Assembly (NCBI GenBank): GCA_022801475.1
Contig: JAAWSH010000036.1
Coordinates: forward strand, 1-10,074
Reading direction: 5' to 3'
DNA from: Acutalibacter sp.
GTDB taxonomy: Bacteria > Bacillota > Clostridia > Oscillospirales > Acutalibacteraceae
Length of the DNA stretch: 10,074 bases
This document shows, piece after piece, positions 1 through 6,054 of this stretch. The notes beneath the pieces were generated by a model, which did not search any database, was not told where the DNA came from, and worked only from the letters and a program-made list of their open reading frames with translations. The translations under genes and the position numbers were made by a program. Within the stretch, counting starts at the first letter, position 1. Every line of letters starts with the position of its first letter.

Positions 1-3
1 AAC

Positions 4-366
4 ATGGGCTATCTGGGCTTTGCCCTGTATATGGGCTTTCTGGGCCTCTTCTTCTTCTGGGTGCTTCGGGGCTTGGCCGGGGATTTGAGCCGGGGGGTGC
101 AGGCAGCCCGGGCCGAAGGTAAAGGCAAGTGGACTGCCCTGCCTTTGGGCCTGTGGCAGGGCCTGCGGAGCTTCCTGAGCGTGGAGCTGGGCGCGGTGGG
201 CATGAGTTTTCTGCTGGCCATTATCGCGGCCCAGATATCCGGCAACGTGCTGCGGCGGCCCAATGTGACCATTTACTTTGCCATATCGGCAGCGTGTCTG
301 CTGAGCCTGTGCGCAAAGACAGTCTGCCACAAAAGGCAGGCAGAAAAGAAAAAGCTCGCCTGGTAA
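4..366 (+). CDS. Unrecognised small membrane protein, possibly the 3' end of a longer gene
   Basis: I do not recognise this protein. The open frame gives 120 residues from the ATG at 4, but it is still open at the window edge, so it may be the C-terminal part of a longer gene; no ribosome binding site can be seen because only three bases precede the ATG. Three hydrophobic stretches are visible at about residues 4-24, 58-78 and 86-105, the first rich in Phe/Leu/Gly. The loop between the first and second (about 28-50) is basic, and the tail ends in a Lys-rich segment (KRQAEKKKLAW), so loop 1 and the tail are probably cytoplasmic if the positive-inside rule holds. It is followed by about 245 bases of non-coding DNA before the next gene, so it is probably not in the same transcription unit as the Enzyme I-like gene. 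Function unknown. Confidence 0.55.
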   Translation: MGYLGFALYMGFLGLFFFWVLRGLAGDLSRGVQAARAEGKGKWTALPLGLWQGLRSFLSVELGAVGMSFLLAIIAAQISGNVLRRPNVTIYFAISAACLLSLCAKTVCHKRQAEKKKLAW

Positions 367-378
367 ATAGACTGGGCG

Positions 379-390
379 TGCGGCGCCGCA
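379..390. repeat. 12-bp perfect palindrome (tgcggcgccgca)
   Basis: The sequence tgcggcgccgca reads the same on both strands and lies 13 bases after the stop codon of the membrane protein gene. It could be a dimeric protein-binding site or part of the 3' structure of the upstream transcript. No T-tract follows, so it is not an intrinsic terminator. A GC-only palindrome of this size can occur by chance. Confidence 0.3.
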
Positions 391-461
391 AGGTCAAGGA
401 GGCGGTTGCTTCCGTACAGCGGTATCGCCTGGTCTTGCAGGTCCTAAAGTGTGTCTTAAAA

Positions 462-486
462 CCGCGAAAAGACGTCTTTTTCGCGG
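462..486. repeat. 25-nt near-perfect inverted repeat upstream of the Enzyme I-like gene
   Basis: The arms ccgcgaaaagac and gtctttttcgcgg are complementary except for one extra T in the right arm; the central 14 bases (aaaagacgtctttt, 467-480) form a perfect palindrome. The + strand continues with aaaac rather than a T-run, so it does not look like a + strand intrinsic terminator; the - strand copy is followed by ttttaag, a weak U-tract. It lies in the 246-base gap between two genes. It could be an operator for a dimeric regulator, a transcript-end hairpin, or a remnant of a dispersed repeat. Confidence 0.5.
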
Positions 487-600
487 AAAACGAGTGGCTT
501 CTGTGTCTAAAATCCTGAGGTCTCTCCAGTTTTAAAACAGACTCTAATAAACTAGAAAGGCCTAACCAGGCCGGAAGCACAAAACATGCGAACAAGAAGC

Positions 601-607
601 GAGGTGG
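601..607 (+). promoter_or_regulatory. Ribosome binding site fixing the Enzyme I-like start at 613
   Basis: The sequence gaggtgg lies 5 bases before the ATG at 613 and is a good Shine-Dalgarno match. The in-frame ATG at 586 has only a weak purine stretch ahead of it (ggaagcacaaaac). Starting at 613 also gives the usual family N-terminus (MLRGIGVSEGIGLG), because Enzyme I proteins normally begin within a few residues of the GI.AS.GIA motif. Confidence 0.75.
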
Positions 608-612
608 AAGCT

Positions 613-2304
613 ATGCTGCGGGGAATCGGAGTATCAGAGGGCATTGGTTTGGGAAGGGTTATGCTGCTGGAGGAAAGCAGCTTAATATATGAAGAGAAGC
701 GGGACATAGACGCTGCGGCGGAAAAGGCACGGCTGCTACAGGCTGTAGACACTTTTTGTGCCAATACTGCCGGACAGATGGAACTGCTGAAAGCCTCCGC
801 CGGACAAAAGGATGCGTGTATTTTAGAGAGCCATATCAATATTGTACGAGACCCGGAACTGCAAGAACAGGTGGGGCAGCTGATAGACCAGGGAAAATGT
901 GCGGAATTTGCCATCAAGGAAAAGTGTGACCAGTATGTGGAAATGTTCACAAGTTCCAATGATGAGCTAACCCGGCTGCGGGCCAGTGATATTCGGGATG
1001 TTTGCAATGCCTTGCTCTGTTTGTTGTTGGGGGTGAAAGAAACAGAGGTGCACCAGGCTCCCAAGGGCACCATTCTGGTGGCAAAAGAGCTGAGCCCTTC
1101 GGTTATGGCAGCAATTGATAAAGAGCGTATTGCGGGTCTGGTGACAGAGGCCGGCGGGCGAATGTCCCATTTCTCTATTTTAGCCCGGGCAATGGGCGTG
1201 CCCACCGTGTGTGGAATAGAATGCGCGGCAGCCAAGCTTTGGAACGGGGAATTTGTCATTGTGGACGGGAGCAGGGGCGAAGTCATCTGCGAGCCAGGGC
1301 AAGAGCAGATCCAGGAGTACATGAAAAAGCAGACGGACTTTTTGGAAGAGTACGCCCCCCAGTCCTTCCGGGATAAAAGAACGCTTTCGGCTAGTGGAGA
1401 GGAATATCATCTTTATTGTAATATTAGCATGCCCACCGGCGCGGCCCGAGCAGTGGAAGCCGGCGGCGAGGGCGTGGGGCTGTTTCGAACAGAGTACTTA
1501 TTTATGAACCGGGAACAGGCGCCTGGGGAAGAGGAGCAATACCGGGCCTACTGCCAGGCGCTGCAAGGTCTGGAAGGCCGGCCCCTAGTAGCGCGCACCC
1601 TGGATGTGGGCGGCGACAAGGTGGTGCCATGCCTGAGCATGGGAGAAGAGGAAAACCCTTTTTTAGGGCTAAGGGGCATACGCTGGTGTCTGGCTCACCA
1701 GGAGGTATTTTTAATCCAGCTGCGGGCGCTGCTGCGGGCTGGGACCCAAGGGGACCTGCGCATTATGCTGCCCATGATTTCCTCTTTGGAGGAACTGCGG
1801 GCGGGCCGGGCTCTGCTGCAAGAGGCTGGGGAACAGCTACAGGCCCAGGGAGTTCGCTATGCCCAGAACCTGCCAGTGGGTATTATGATAGAGACTCCGG
1901 CAGCAGTGTTTTTGGCGGAGGAGCTGGCCCAGGAGGCGGACTTTTTCAGCATTGGCACCAATGATCTAACAGGATACATAATGGCCTGTGATCGGGGGAA
2001 CCCGGCTGTTGGACATCTGTGTTCCCCTCTACAGCCAGCCGTGCTGAAAAGCCTGCGGCACGTGATTCAGTGTGGTGTGCGTAGAGGGATTCCGGTGAGC
2101 ATATGCGGCGAGGCGGCTTCGGATCAGCGGCTGATCCCCCTGCTTATGGCTTTTGGCCTTAGTGGATTTAGCGTACCGGTGGCGTCCGTACTAGCTGTGC
2201 GCAGGATGATTTCCCGATGGTCAAGAGAAGAGGCGGAGGCCATAGCGGCAAAGGCGATGAAAATGAATACCGAGGCGGGAATTGCCGAAATTTTGACAAA
2301 ATAG
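613..2304 (+). CDS. ptsI: Divergent phosphoenolpyruvate-protein phosphotransferase (PTS Enzyme I-like)
   Basis: Enzyme I takes phosphate from phosphoenolpyruvate and passes it to HPr in the cytoplasm, starting the sugar phosphotransferase cascade. The 563-residue product has normal family length and domain order: an N-terminal HPr-binding helical part with the ASDIRDV motif (about 124-130), the phospho-His swivelling domain with GGRMSH (His186), and the PEP-binding barrel with GLFRTEYLF (Arg292), RTLDVGGDK (Arg328), GIMIETPAA (metal ligand Glu427), SIGTNDLTG (metal ligand Asp451) and ICGEAASD (catalytic Cys499). All catalytic residues I can align are present. Two signature stretches are unusual: the bases around the phospho-His read M-S-H-F instead of T-S-H-T/S, and NDLTGY replaces the usual NDLTQY. 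No ptsH or EII gene is adjacent, and the gene ends at its own terminator. It could be the housekeeping Enzyme I or a specialised paralogue; the family assignment is firm, the partner is not. Confidence 0.9.
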   Translation: MLRGIGVSEGIGLGRVMLLEESSLIYEEKRDIDAAAEKARLLQAVDTFCANTAGQMELLKASAGQKDACILESHINIVRDPELQEQVGQLIDQGKCAEFAIKEKCDQYVEMFTSSNDELTRLRASDIRDVCNALLCLLLGVKETEVHQAPKGTILVAKELSPSVMAAIDKERIAGLVTEAGGRMSHFSILARAMGVPTVCGIECAAAKLWNGEFVIVDGSRGEVICEPGQEQIQEYMKKQTDFLEEYAPQSFRDKRTLSASGEEYHLYCNISMPTGAARAVEAGGEGVGLFRTEYLFMNREQAPGEEEQYRAYCQALQGLEGRPLVARTLDVGGDKVVPCLSMGEEENPFLGLRGIRWCLAHQEVFLIQLRALLRAGTQGDLRIMLPMISSLEELRAGRALLQEAGEQLQAQGVRYAQNLPVGIMIETPAAVFLAEELAQEADFFSIGTNDLTGYIMACDRGNPAVGHLCSPLQPAVLKSLRHVIQCGVRRGIPVSICGEAASDQRLIPLLMAFGLSGFSVPVASVLAVRRMISRWSREEAEAIAAKAMKMNTEAGIAEILTK

Positions 2305-2310
2305 AGAGAA

Positions 2311-2351
2311 AAAAAGGACAGCGGCCCAAAGAAAGGGCGCTGTCTTTTTTT
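2311..2351 (+). terminator. Intrinsic terminator of the Enzyme I-like gene
   Basis: A GC-rich hairpin with arms gacagcggccc (2317-2327) and gggcgctgtc (2335-2344), one bulged G and an aaagaaa loop is followed by an uninterrupted T-run (2345-2351). It starts about 12 bases after the stop codon. The A-run before the left arm means it could also work in the reverse direction, although no convergent gene is present. Confidence 0.9.
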
Positions 2352-2356
2352 ATTTT

Positions 2357-2438
2357 GATAGGGTGGACCACATAAAAGGGCCATAAAAAACGGAAAAATA
2401 AATCGCGGGGGCAGCCACGACCTAAAAATCCACCTATC
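2357..2438. repeat. Split inverted repeat flanking a 61-nt spacer
   Basis: The arm gatagggtgga (2357-2367) is complementary to tccacctatc (2429-2438) apart from one extra G. The pair encloses a 61-base A-rich segment just upstream of the predicted promoter of the URO-D-like gene. It might form a long-loop structure or represent two opposed half-sites for a regulator. A chance match cannot be excluded. Confidence 0.3.
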
Positions 2439-2448
2439 TCTTTTCTAA

Positions 2449-2479
2449 ACTTTTTTATGTTTTTGTTCACTTTTTTGTG
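2449..2479 (+). promoter_or_regulatory. Two direct repeats (actttttt-R-tg), 20-nt period, next to the promoter
   Basis: The 11-mers acttttttatg (2449-2459) and acttttttgtg (2469-2479) differ at one position and start exactly 20 bases apart, about two helical turns, placing them on the same DNA face. The second abuts the extended -10 element. Tandem same-face sites are typical for AraC-type regulators such as the one at 7403-8929, but their position (about -44 to -14) would also suit a repressor. The T-runs make a low-complexity coincidence possible. Confidence 0.35.
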
Positions 2480-2486
2480 GTATCAT
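2478..2486 (+). promoter_or_regulatory. Extended -10 promoter element of the URO-D-like/transporter cluster
   Basis: The stretch tggtatcat matches the extended -10 pattern TGnTATNAT, with the hexamer TATCAT at 2481-2486. No good -35 hexamer is found 16-18 bases upstream (the region is T-rich around ttatgttt), which fits an extended -10 or activator-dependent promoter. It lies 31 bases before the ATG at 2517 and downstream of the preceding terminator, so it is in the right place to drive the cluster. Confidence 0.5.
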
Positions 2487-2516
2487 AAAGCAAATCAAGA
2501 GGGGAGGAAACAATTT

Positions 2517-3470
2517 ATGACAAAAAAAGAGAGAGTACGGGCTGTTTTAGAGGGGAAAACCCCTGACCGGGTCCCTGCGGGCTTTTGGTTCCATTATCCT
2601 GCCTCCCTAAGCGCTCAGGAGACGGCGGAAGAGCATTTGAAGCTGTTTCATCACACGGACGAGGATATTATGAAGATCATGCAGGATTTCATGTATCCCA
2701 TCAGCGGCGCGATTACCAAGGAATCTGATTGGTATAACATTAAGTTTGAAGCACCGTCTTCTTCGCCGGCATTCCAAAAAGCGGCAGAGATTATCAAGCG
2801 CATTTTAGACGACATGGGCGATGAGGCTTATACAGTGCAGACGATGTTTGGCCCCTTCAAAGCCGCCTCTTTTGCCTTTGGCGACCAGCTGCTGATGGAC
2901 CATGCCAAGCGCTACCCAAAAGCGGTAGCCGCAGGGATAAAGATTATTGCGGAGATGTGGGTTCAGTGGGCCAACGCCTATATGGACTTGGGAGTGGACG
3001 GCATCTACTTCTCGGCCCAGTTCGGCGAACCGGGACGGTTTACAGACGAAGAGTGGGAAATGCTGGTGAAGCCCTCGGATCTGCTGGCGCTTTCCGCTGC
3101 GGAAAAGCGGGAGGGCAAATTTAATATCCTACATATTTGCGGTGAACCGGAATATGCTTTTAAGACAGAGCTTTCTCGTTTTGCGGAGTATCCGGGCGCA
3201 ATGGTAAACTGGTCTGTGAAGGATAATGACTTTAGCTTGGCCAAAGGTAAAGAGCTGTTCAAGCGGCCTATTTTAGGCGGCCTGAACAATAAGGGAAATA
3301 TCCTAAAAGGCAGCGATGAGGAAATTCGCGCAGAGGTGAAGGCGTCCATTGAGAGTTTCGGTTCTGCCAGCATGATGATTGGAGCAGACTGCACGATTCA
3401 GGGCGAGGGCATCAGTTTGGACCGCATTAAGACAGCGGTTGAGGCAGCCCACAGCTTTCCAGTGAAGTAA
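2517..3470 (+). CDS. URO-D superfamily protein with a putative H-x-C...C zinc site (methyltransferase-like)
   Basis: The 317-residue product belongs to the uroporphyrinogen decarboxylase (URO-D) superfamily: it opens with MTKKERVRAVLEGKTPDRVP, the usual start of the non-haem members, and has the barrel motifs GVDGIYFSAQFG (159-170) and PILGGLNNKG (251-260). True HemE proteins make coproporphyrinogen; the MtaA/CmuA-type members instead transfer methyl groups from a corrinoid protein and bind zinc through H-x-C and a later Cys. Here His206-Ile-Cys208 (LHICGEP) and Cys292 (IGADCT) reproduce that pattern with 83 residues between the two cysteines. I therefore infer a cobalamin-linked methyltransferase-like protein, not a haem enzyme; no haem genes are nearby. 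The start at 2517 is set by gaggggagg at 2499-2507; an upstream in-frame ATG at 2457 lies before the promoter. It precedes the binding-protein gene by 72 bases with no terminator, suggesting co-transcription. Substrate unknown, and no corrinoid protein gene is in view. Confidence 0.85.
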   Translation: MTKKERVRAVLEGKTPDRVPAGFWFHYPASLSAQETAEEHLKLFHHTDEDIMKIMQDFMYPISGAITKESDWYNIKFEAPSSSPAFQKAAEIIKRILDDMGDEAYTVQTMFGPFKAASFAFGDQLLMDHAKRYPKAVAAGIKIIAEMWVQWANAYMDLGVDGIYFSAQFGEPGRFTDEEWEMLVKPSDLLALSAAEKREGKFNILHICGEPEYAFKTELSRFAEYPGAMVNWSVKDNDFSLAKGKELFKRPILGGLNNKGNILKGSDEEIRAEVKASIESFGSASMMIGADCTIQGEGISLDRIKTAVEAAHSFPVK

Positions 3471-3542
3471 GGACTTATTCAAATTTCTATACTACTTTAG
3501 GCACTAATGCACCAAAATATATATGTTAAGGAGAAAACCATC

Positions 3543-4892
3543 ATGAAAAAACGAATTTTTGCCATGCTTCTTAGCTCTGCGCTTCTTGTTAGTGCGTTGG
3601 CAGCCTGCGGCAACGACGCGGGGAGCTCTTCCTCGTCTCAAGCCGACAGCCCCAGTTCCAGCGAAAGCTCTAGCAGTAAAACGGAAGATCCCAGCTCCAG
3701 TGAGACCGGCGGCGATGAAAGCACTTCCGGTGAGGCCATTGAGATTGAGTTCTTCCAGCAGCAGGGTGAAGAGGCCATTCAGGCCGGCTACAATGCCATT
3801 ATCGAGGATTTCCAGAAGGAATATCCCAACATCAAGATCACCCAGAATACCGTGCCGGACTCTCTGAAGGTTTTGGCTTCCCGCATTGCCACCGACGACG
3901 TGCCTCCGCTGCTCACCGACTGGCCCACCCAGTCTCAGTTTAAGGAGAAGGTACGCAACGGCTACTACATGGACCTGACCGACCAGGAGTTCTTCAGCCG
4001 TGTCAACGAGTCCTATTTGGCCATGGCCCCGGCAGATGACGGCAAGCACTATGCTATGCCCTATGCCCGGAACTACATGACCGTGTTCTACAACATCCAG
4101 ATGTTCAAGGACAACAACATTGAGATTCCCGAGACTTATGCGGATTTCATCAACGTGTGCAAGACCTTTAAAGAGAAGGGCATCGCCCCCCTGTACCTGC
4201 CTCTGAAAGACGGCGTGGGCCACATTTTCCAGGCCACCACAGTGGCGTGGACTCCTCAGGGCGTAGAGGACATGGTAGAGGTGGCCAACGGTAATGGTTC
4301 TTTGGTGGGTAATGCCGACTTTGAGAACTATGCCAATAAGATGCTGGAACTGCTGGAGTATGGCAACGAGGACGCTTTCGGTATGAGCGGCACCATGATG
4401 CAGGAGGCATTTGCCAACGGCCAGTGCGCCATGATCATAGCTGGTTCTTATGCCCGGGGCAACATCATCCTGGCCAACGGCGACTTTGAGTTCGGCGCTT
4501 TCCCCCTGCCTGGCGACACCAAAGAGACCACAAAGGCCCTGACCGGTGTGAATGCCGCCCAGTGCATCTCCGCCTCTGCCAGTGACGCCGAGAAGGACGC
4601 TGGCCTGAAGTTCCTGGAGTACATCTCCCGCACCGAGGTGGCCCAGAAGTGGTCCGACCTCTCCGGCGAACCCTCTATTATCAACGGCACTGTGTACAAT
4701 GACGAAAACTGCATGCCCATGCTGGACTTCATTGACGAGACTGGCCAGGTACACGACTGGATGGCTTCTACCCTGAATAGCAACGTGGTTAACGAGCTGT
4801 ATAACACCGTGCAGGCTTTCCTGCTGGATAAACAGCCGGTGGACGACTTCCTGAAGAACATGGACACCACTATTGAGACCGCAATGCAGTAA
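3543..4892 (+). CDS. Extracellular sugar-binding lipoprotein of an ABC importer (SBP family 1)
   Basis: This is the substrate-capturing component of a CUT1-type ABC importer, anchored outside the membrane. The 449-residue product has a lipoprotein signal peptide: basic MKKR, a hydrophobic core, and the lipobox LAAC with Cys22 as the lipidated residue. A Ser/Glu/Asp-rich flexible linker follows (about 26-63), then a two-lobe binding domain (64-449) beginning with IEIEFFQQQGEEA. Typical family features include the segment NYMTVFYNIQMFKDNNIEIPETYADF, here at about residues 178-203, and GQCAMIIAGSYARG near 299-312, as in MsmE-like oligosaccharide-binding proteins. The start at 3543 follows aaggag (3528-3533) at 9 bases; the ATG at 3507 would put a non-signal extension ahead of the signal peptide. 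Codons are more C-ended (aac, gac, ttc) than in the preceding gene, consistent with high expression. A strong hairpin terminator follows, as is common between binding protein and permease genes. The sugar cannot be told from sequence. Confidence 0.93.
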   Translation: MKKRIFAMLLSSALLVSALAACGNDAGSSSSSQADSPSSSESSSSKTEDPSSSETGGDESTSGEAIEIEFFQQQGEEAIQAGYNAIIEDFQKEYPNIKITQNTVPDSLKVLASRIATDDVPPLLTDWPTQSQFKEKVRNGYYMDLTDQEFFSRVNESYLAMAPADDGKHYAMPYARNYMTVFYNIQMFKDNNIEIPETYADFINVCKTFKEKGIAPLYLPLKDGVGHIFQATTVAWTPQGVEDMVEVANGNGSLVGNADFENYANKMLELLEYGNEDAFGMSGTMMQEAFANGQCAMIIAGSYARGNIILANGDFEFGAFPLPGDTKETTKALTGVNAAQCISASASDAEKDAGLKFLEYISRTEVAQKWSDLSGEPSIINGTVYNDENCMPMLDFIDETGQVHDWMASTLNSNVVNELYNTVQAFLLDKQPVDDFLKNMDTTIETAMQ

Positions 4893-4928
4893 GATTACCC
4901 TGTAAAAACGGCTCATTTGAACAGCTGA

Positions 4929-4968
4929 AGCAAGGGCGGTGATGGTTCCATCGCCGCCCCTGCTTTTT
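4929..4968 (+). terminator. Intercistronic terminator/attenuator after the binding-protein gene
   Basis: A long stem (left arm 4929-4945 agcaagggcggtgatgg, right arm 4948-4964 ccatcgccgcccctgct) with one A-C mismatch and one G-T wobble is followed by ttttt. It begins 36 bases after the binding-protein stop. Because the permease genes follow on the same strand, partial read-through would give more binding protein than permease, a common arrangement in ABC importer operons; the hairpin would also protect the 3' end of the upstream mRNA. Confidence 0.88.
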
Positions 4969-4995
4969 ATTTAAGTGTAGTAAGGACAAAAAAGG

Positions 4996-5097
4996 ATGGA
5001 AAGAGAAAAGGAGTTTAGGGCGCTAAATGCCAGTGGTAAGGAGCGCTGCCCCTGTGCGGCGCTGGCCAAAGCGGCAGGAGAGATCCTGTGTGAATAA
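4996..5097 (+). CDS. Possible 33-residue small ORF between terminator and permease genes
   Basis: An ATG at 4996 opens a 33-codon frame ending in TAA at 5095-5097. The sequence taagga (4981-4986) lies 9 bases upstream and could serve as a ribosome binding site. The peptide starts MEREKEFRALNASG, is charged in its first half, and carries three cysteines (C18-x-C20 and C32) with an Ala-rich centre; there is no signal peptide or membrane segment. It ends 69 bases before the permease start. It could be a real small protein, a translated leader affecting permease expression, or chance. The evidence is only position, codon make-up and the Shine-Dalgarno-like stretch. I recognise no family. Confidence 0.3.
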   Translation: MEREKEFRALNASGKERCPCAALAKAAGEILCE

Positions 5098-5166
5098 AGT
5101 CCACTCCGCATGACCGAATATTCCTCTCCCCCTCTTTAAAACTCTGCTACAGAAAGGAGTCCCCCT

Positions 5167-6054
5167 ATGAAAAAATCTAACAGGGAGTCTTTCGCTGATC
5201 GGGCGACAAACATACTGTTCACCCTTCCGGCGCTGCTCCTATACTGTGTGTTCTTCATCTACCCAGTGGCTCTGGGCATTAACTATAGTTTTACGGACTG
5301 GAACGGCATTGCCAAAGAGTATGGCTATGTGGGCTTTCAAAACTACATTAACCTGTTCAAAAATGCTTTCTTCTGGCAGTCCATGCAGGTTACCCTGATG
5401 TATACCCTGATGCTGGTGGTTGGCGTCATGTTTTTGGCCCTGGTGCTCTCTTTAGCGCTGAATTCCCTAAAGCATTTTCAGACCCTTACAAAGTCCGTGT
5501 TTTTTGTGCCCGCCATGATCGGCGGCGTGACCATTGCCCTGATTTTTGACCAGATCTACTACCGTGTGCTGCCTGTTATTGGGCAGAACCTGGGCATTAG
5601 CATGTTGTCTCAAAGCCCTCTGGCCACTACGAAGACCGCCTTGATCGCGATTGTGGCGGTGAACATCTGGCAGGCCACGGCCATGCCCACCTTGATCTTT
5701 ATGGCAGGACTTCAGTCTGTGCCCGGCGACCTGTACGAGTCGGCCATGCTGGACGGAGCCAGCGCCTGGAAACGCTTCCGCTACATTACATTCCCTTACT
5801 TAATGCCCACCTTTACCATCAATATGGTGCTGACCATTAAGGCCGGCATTGTCACGTTCGACTATGTTTGGGCACTGACCCAGGGCGGGCCTTCCCGGTC
5901 TACAAACGTGATAGGCATTATGATATACAATGACGCGTTTAACAATATGAAGTTCTCTTTGGCCAATGCGGAATCTATGGTGCTGTTTATTATCATTGCG
6001 GCCCTCTCCGCTGTACAGATCAAGCTTAACAGCAAAGGAGGCGTGAACGAATGA
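5167..6054 (+). CDS. ABC sugar importer permease 1 (MalF/UgpA-type, CUT1)
   Basis: This is one of the two membrane subunits that form the translocation path of the sugar importer. The 295-residue product has about six hydrophobic segments (near 14-38, 74-100, 108-130, 157-181, 213-235 and 266-285). The ATPase-contacting EAA loop is clear at about 190-211: YESAMLDGASAWKRFRYITF, then P. The motif ALTQGGPSRSTNVIGIMIYNDAF sits after it in the usual place for MalF-type subunits, near residues 236-258. The start is set by aaggag at 5154-5159, 7 bases before the ATG. It overlaps the next permease by 4 bases, indicating translational coupling. It is separated from the binding-protein gene by 274 bases holding a terminator and a possible small ORF. 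No ATPase gene follows, so a shared MsmK/MalK-type ATPase encoded elsewhere is likely. Confidence 0.93.
   Translation: MKKSNRESFADRATNILFTLPALLLYCVFFIYPVALGINYSFTDWNGIAKEYGYVGFQNYINLFKNAFFWQSMQVTLMYTLMLVVGVMFLALVLSLALNSLKHFQTLTKSVFFVPAMIGGVTIALIFDQIYYRVLPVIGQNLGISMLSQSPLATTKTALIAIVAVNIWQATAMPTLIFMAGLQSVPGDLYESAMLDGASAWKRFRYITFPYLMPTFTINMVLTIKAGIVTFDYVWALTQGGPSRSTNVIGIMIYNDAFNNMKFSLANAESMVLFIIIAALSAVQIKLNSKGGVNE

Noticed and set aside
129..518. A 129-codon + strand frame running from the first gene into the gap
   Set aside because: It overlaps the membrane protein in another frame, has no ribosome binding site, and its product has no recognisable features.
586..612. Upstream ATG at 586 as the start of the Enzyme I-like gene
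   Set aside because: It has a weak ribosome binding site and adds nine residues not typical of the family; the ATG at 613 has gaggtgg at 5 bases.
2517..3470. Annotation as true uroporphyrinogen decarboxylase (hemE)
   Set aside because: The N-terminus and the H-x-C...C pattern match the methyltransferase-like branch, and no haem synthesis gene is adjacent.
3504..4916. A 470-codon open frame on the - strand covering the whole binding-protein gene
   Set aside because: It mirrors the strongly biased codons of the + strand gene, which has a lipobox, a ribosome binding site and clear family features; the - strand product shows no recognisable domain and a Val/Gly/His-rich make-up typical of antisense shadows.
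4902..4916. Possible catabolite-response (cre) site, tgtaaaaacggctca
   Set aside because: The CG core is displaced by one base relative to the consensus and the right half does not match; it also lies after the gene and not at a promoter.
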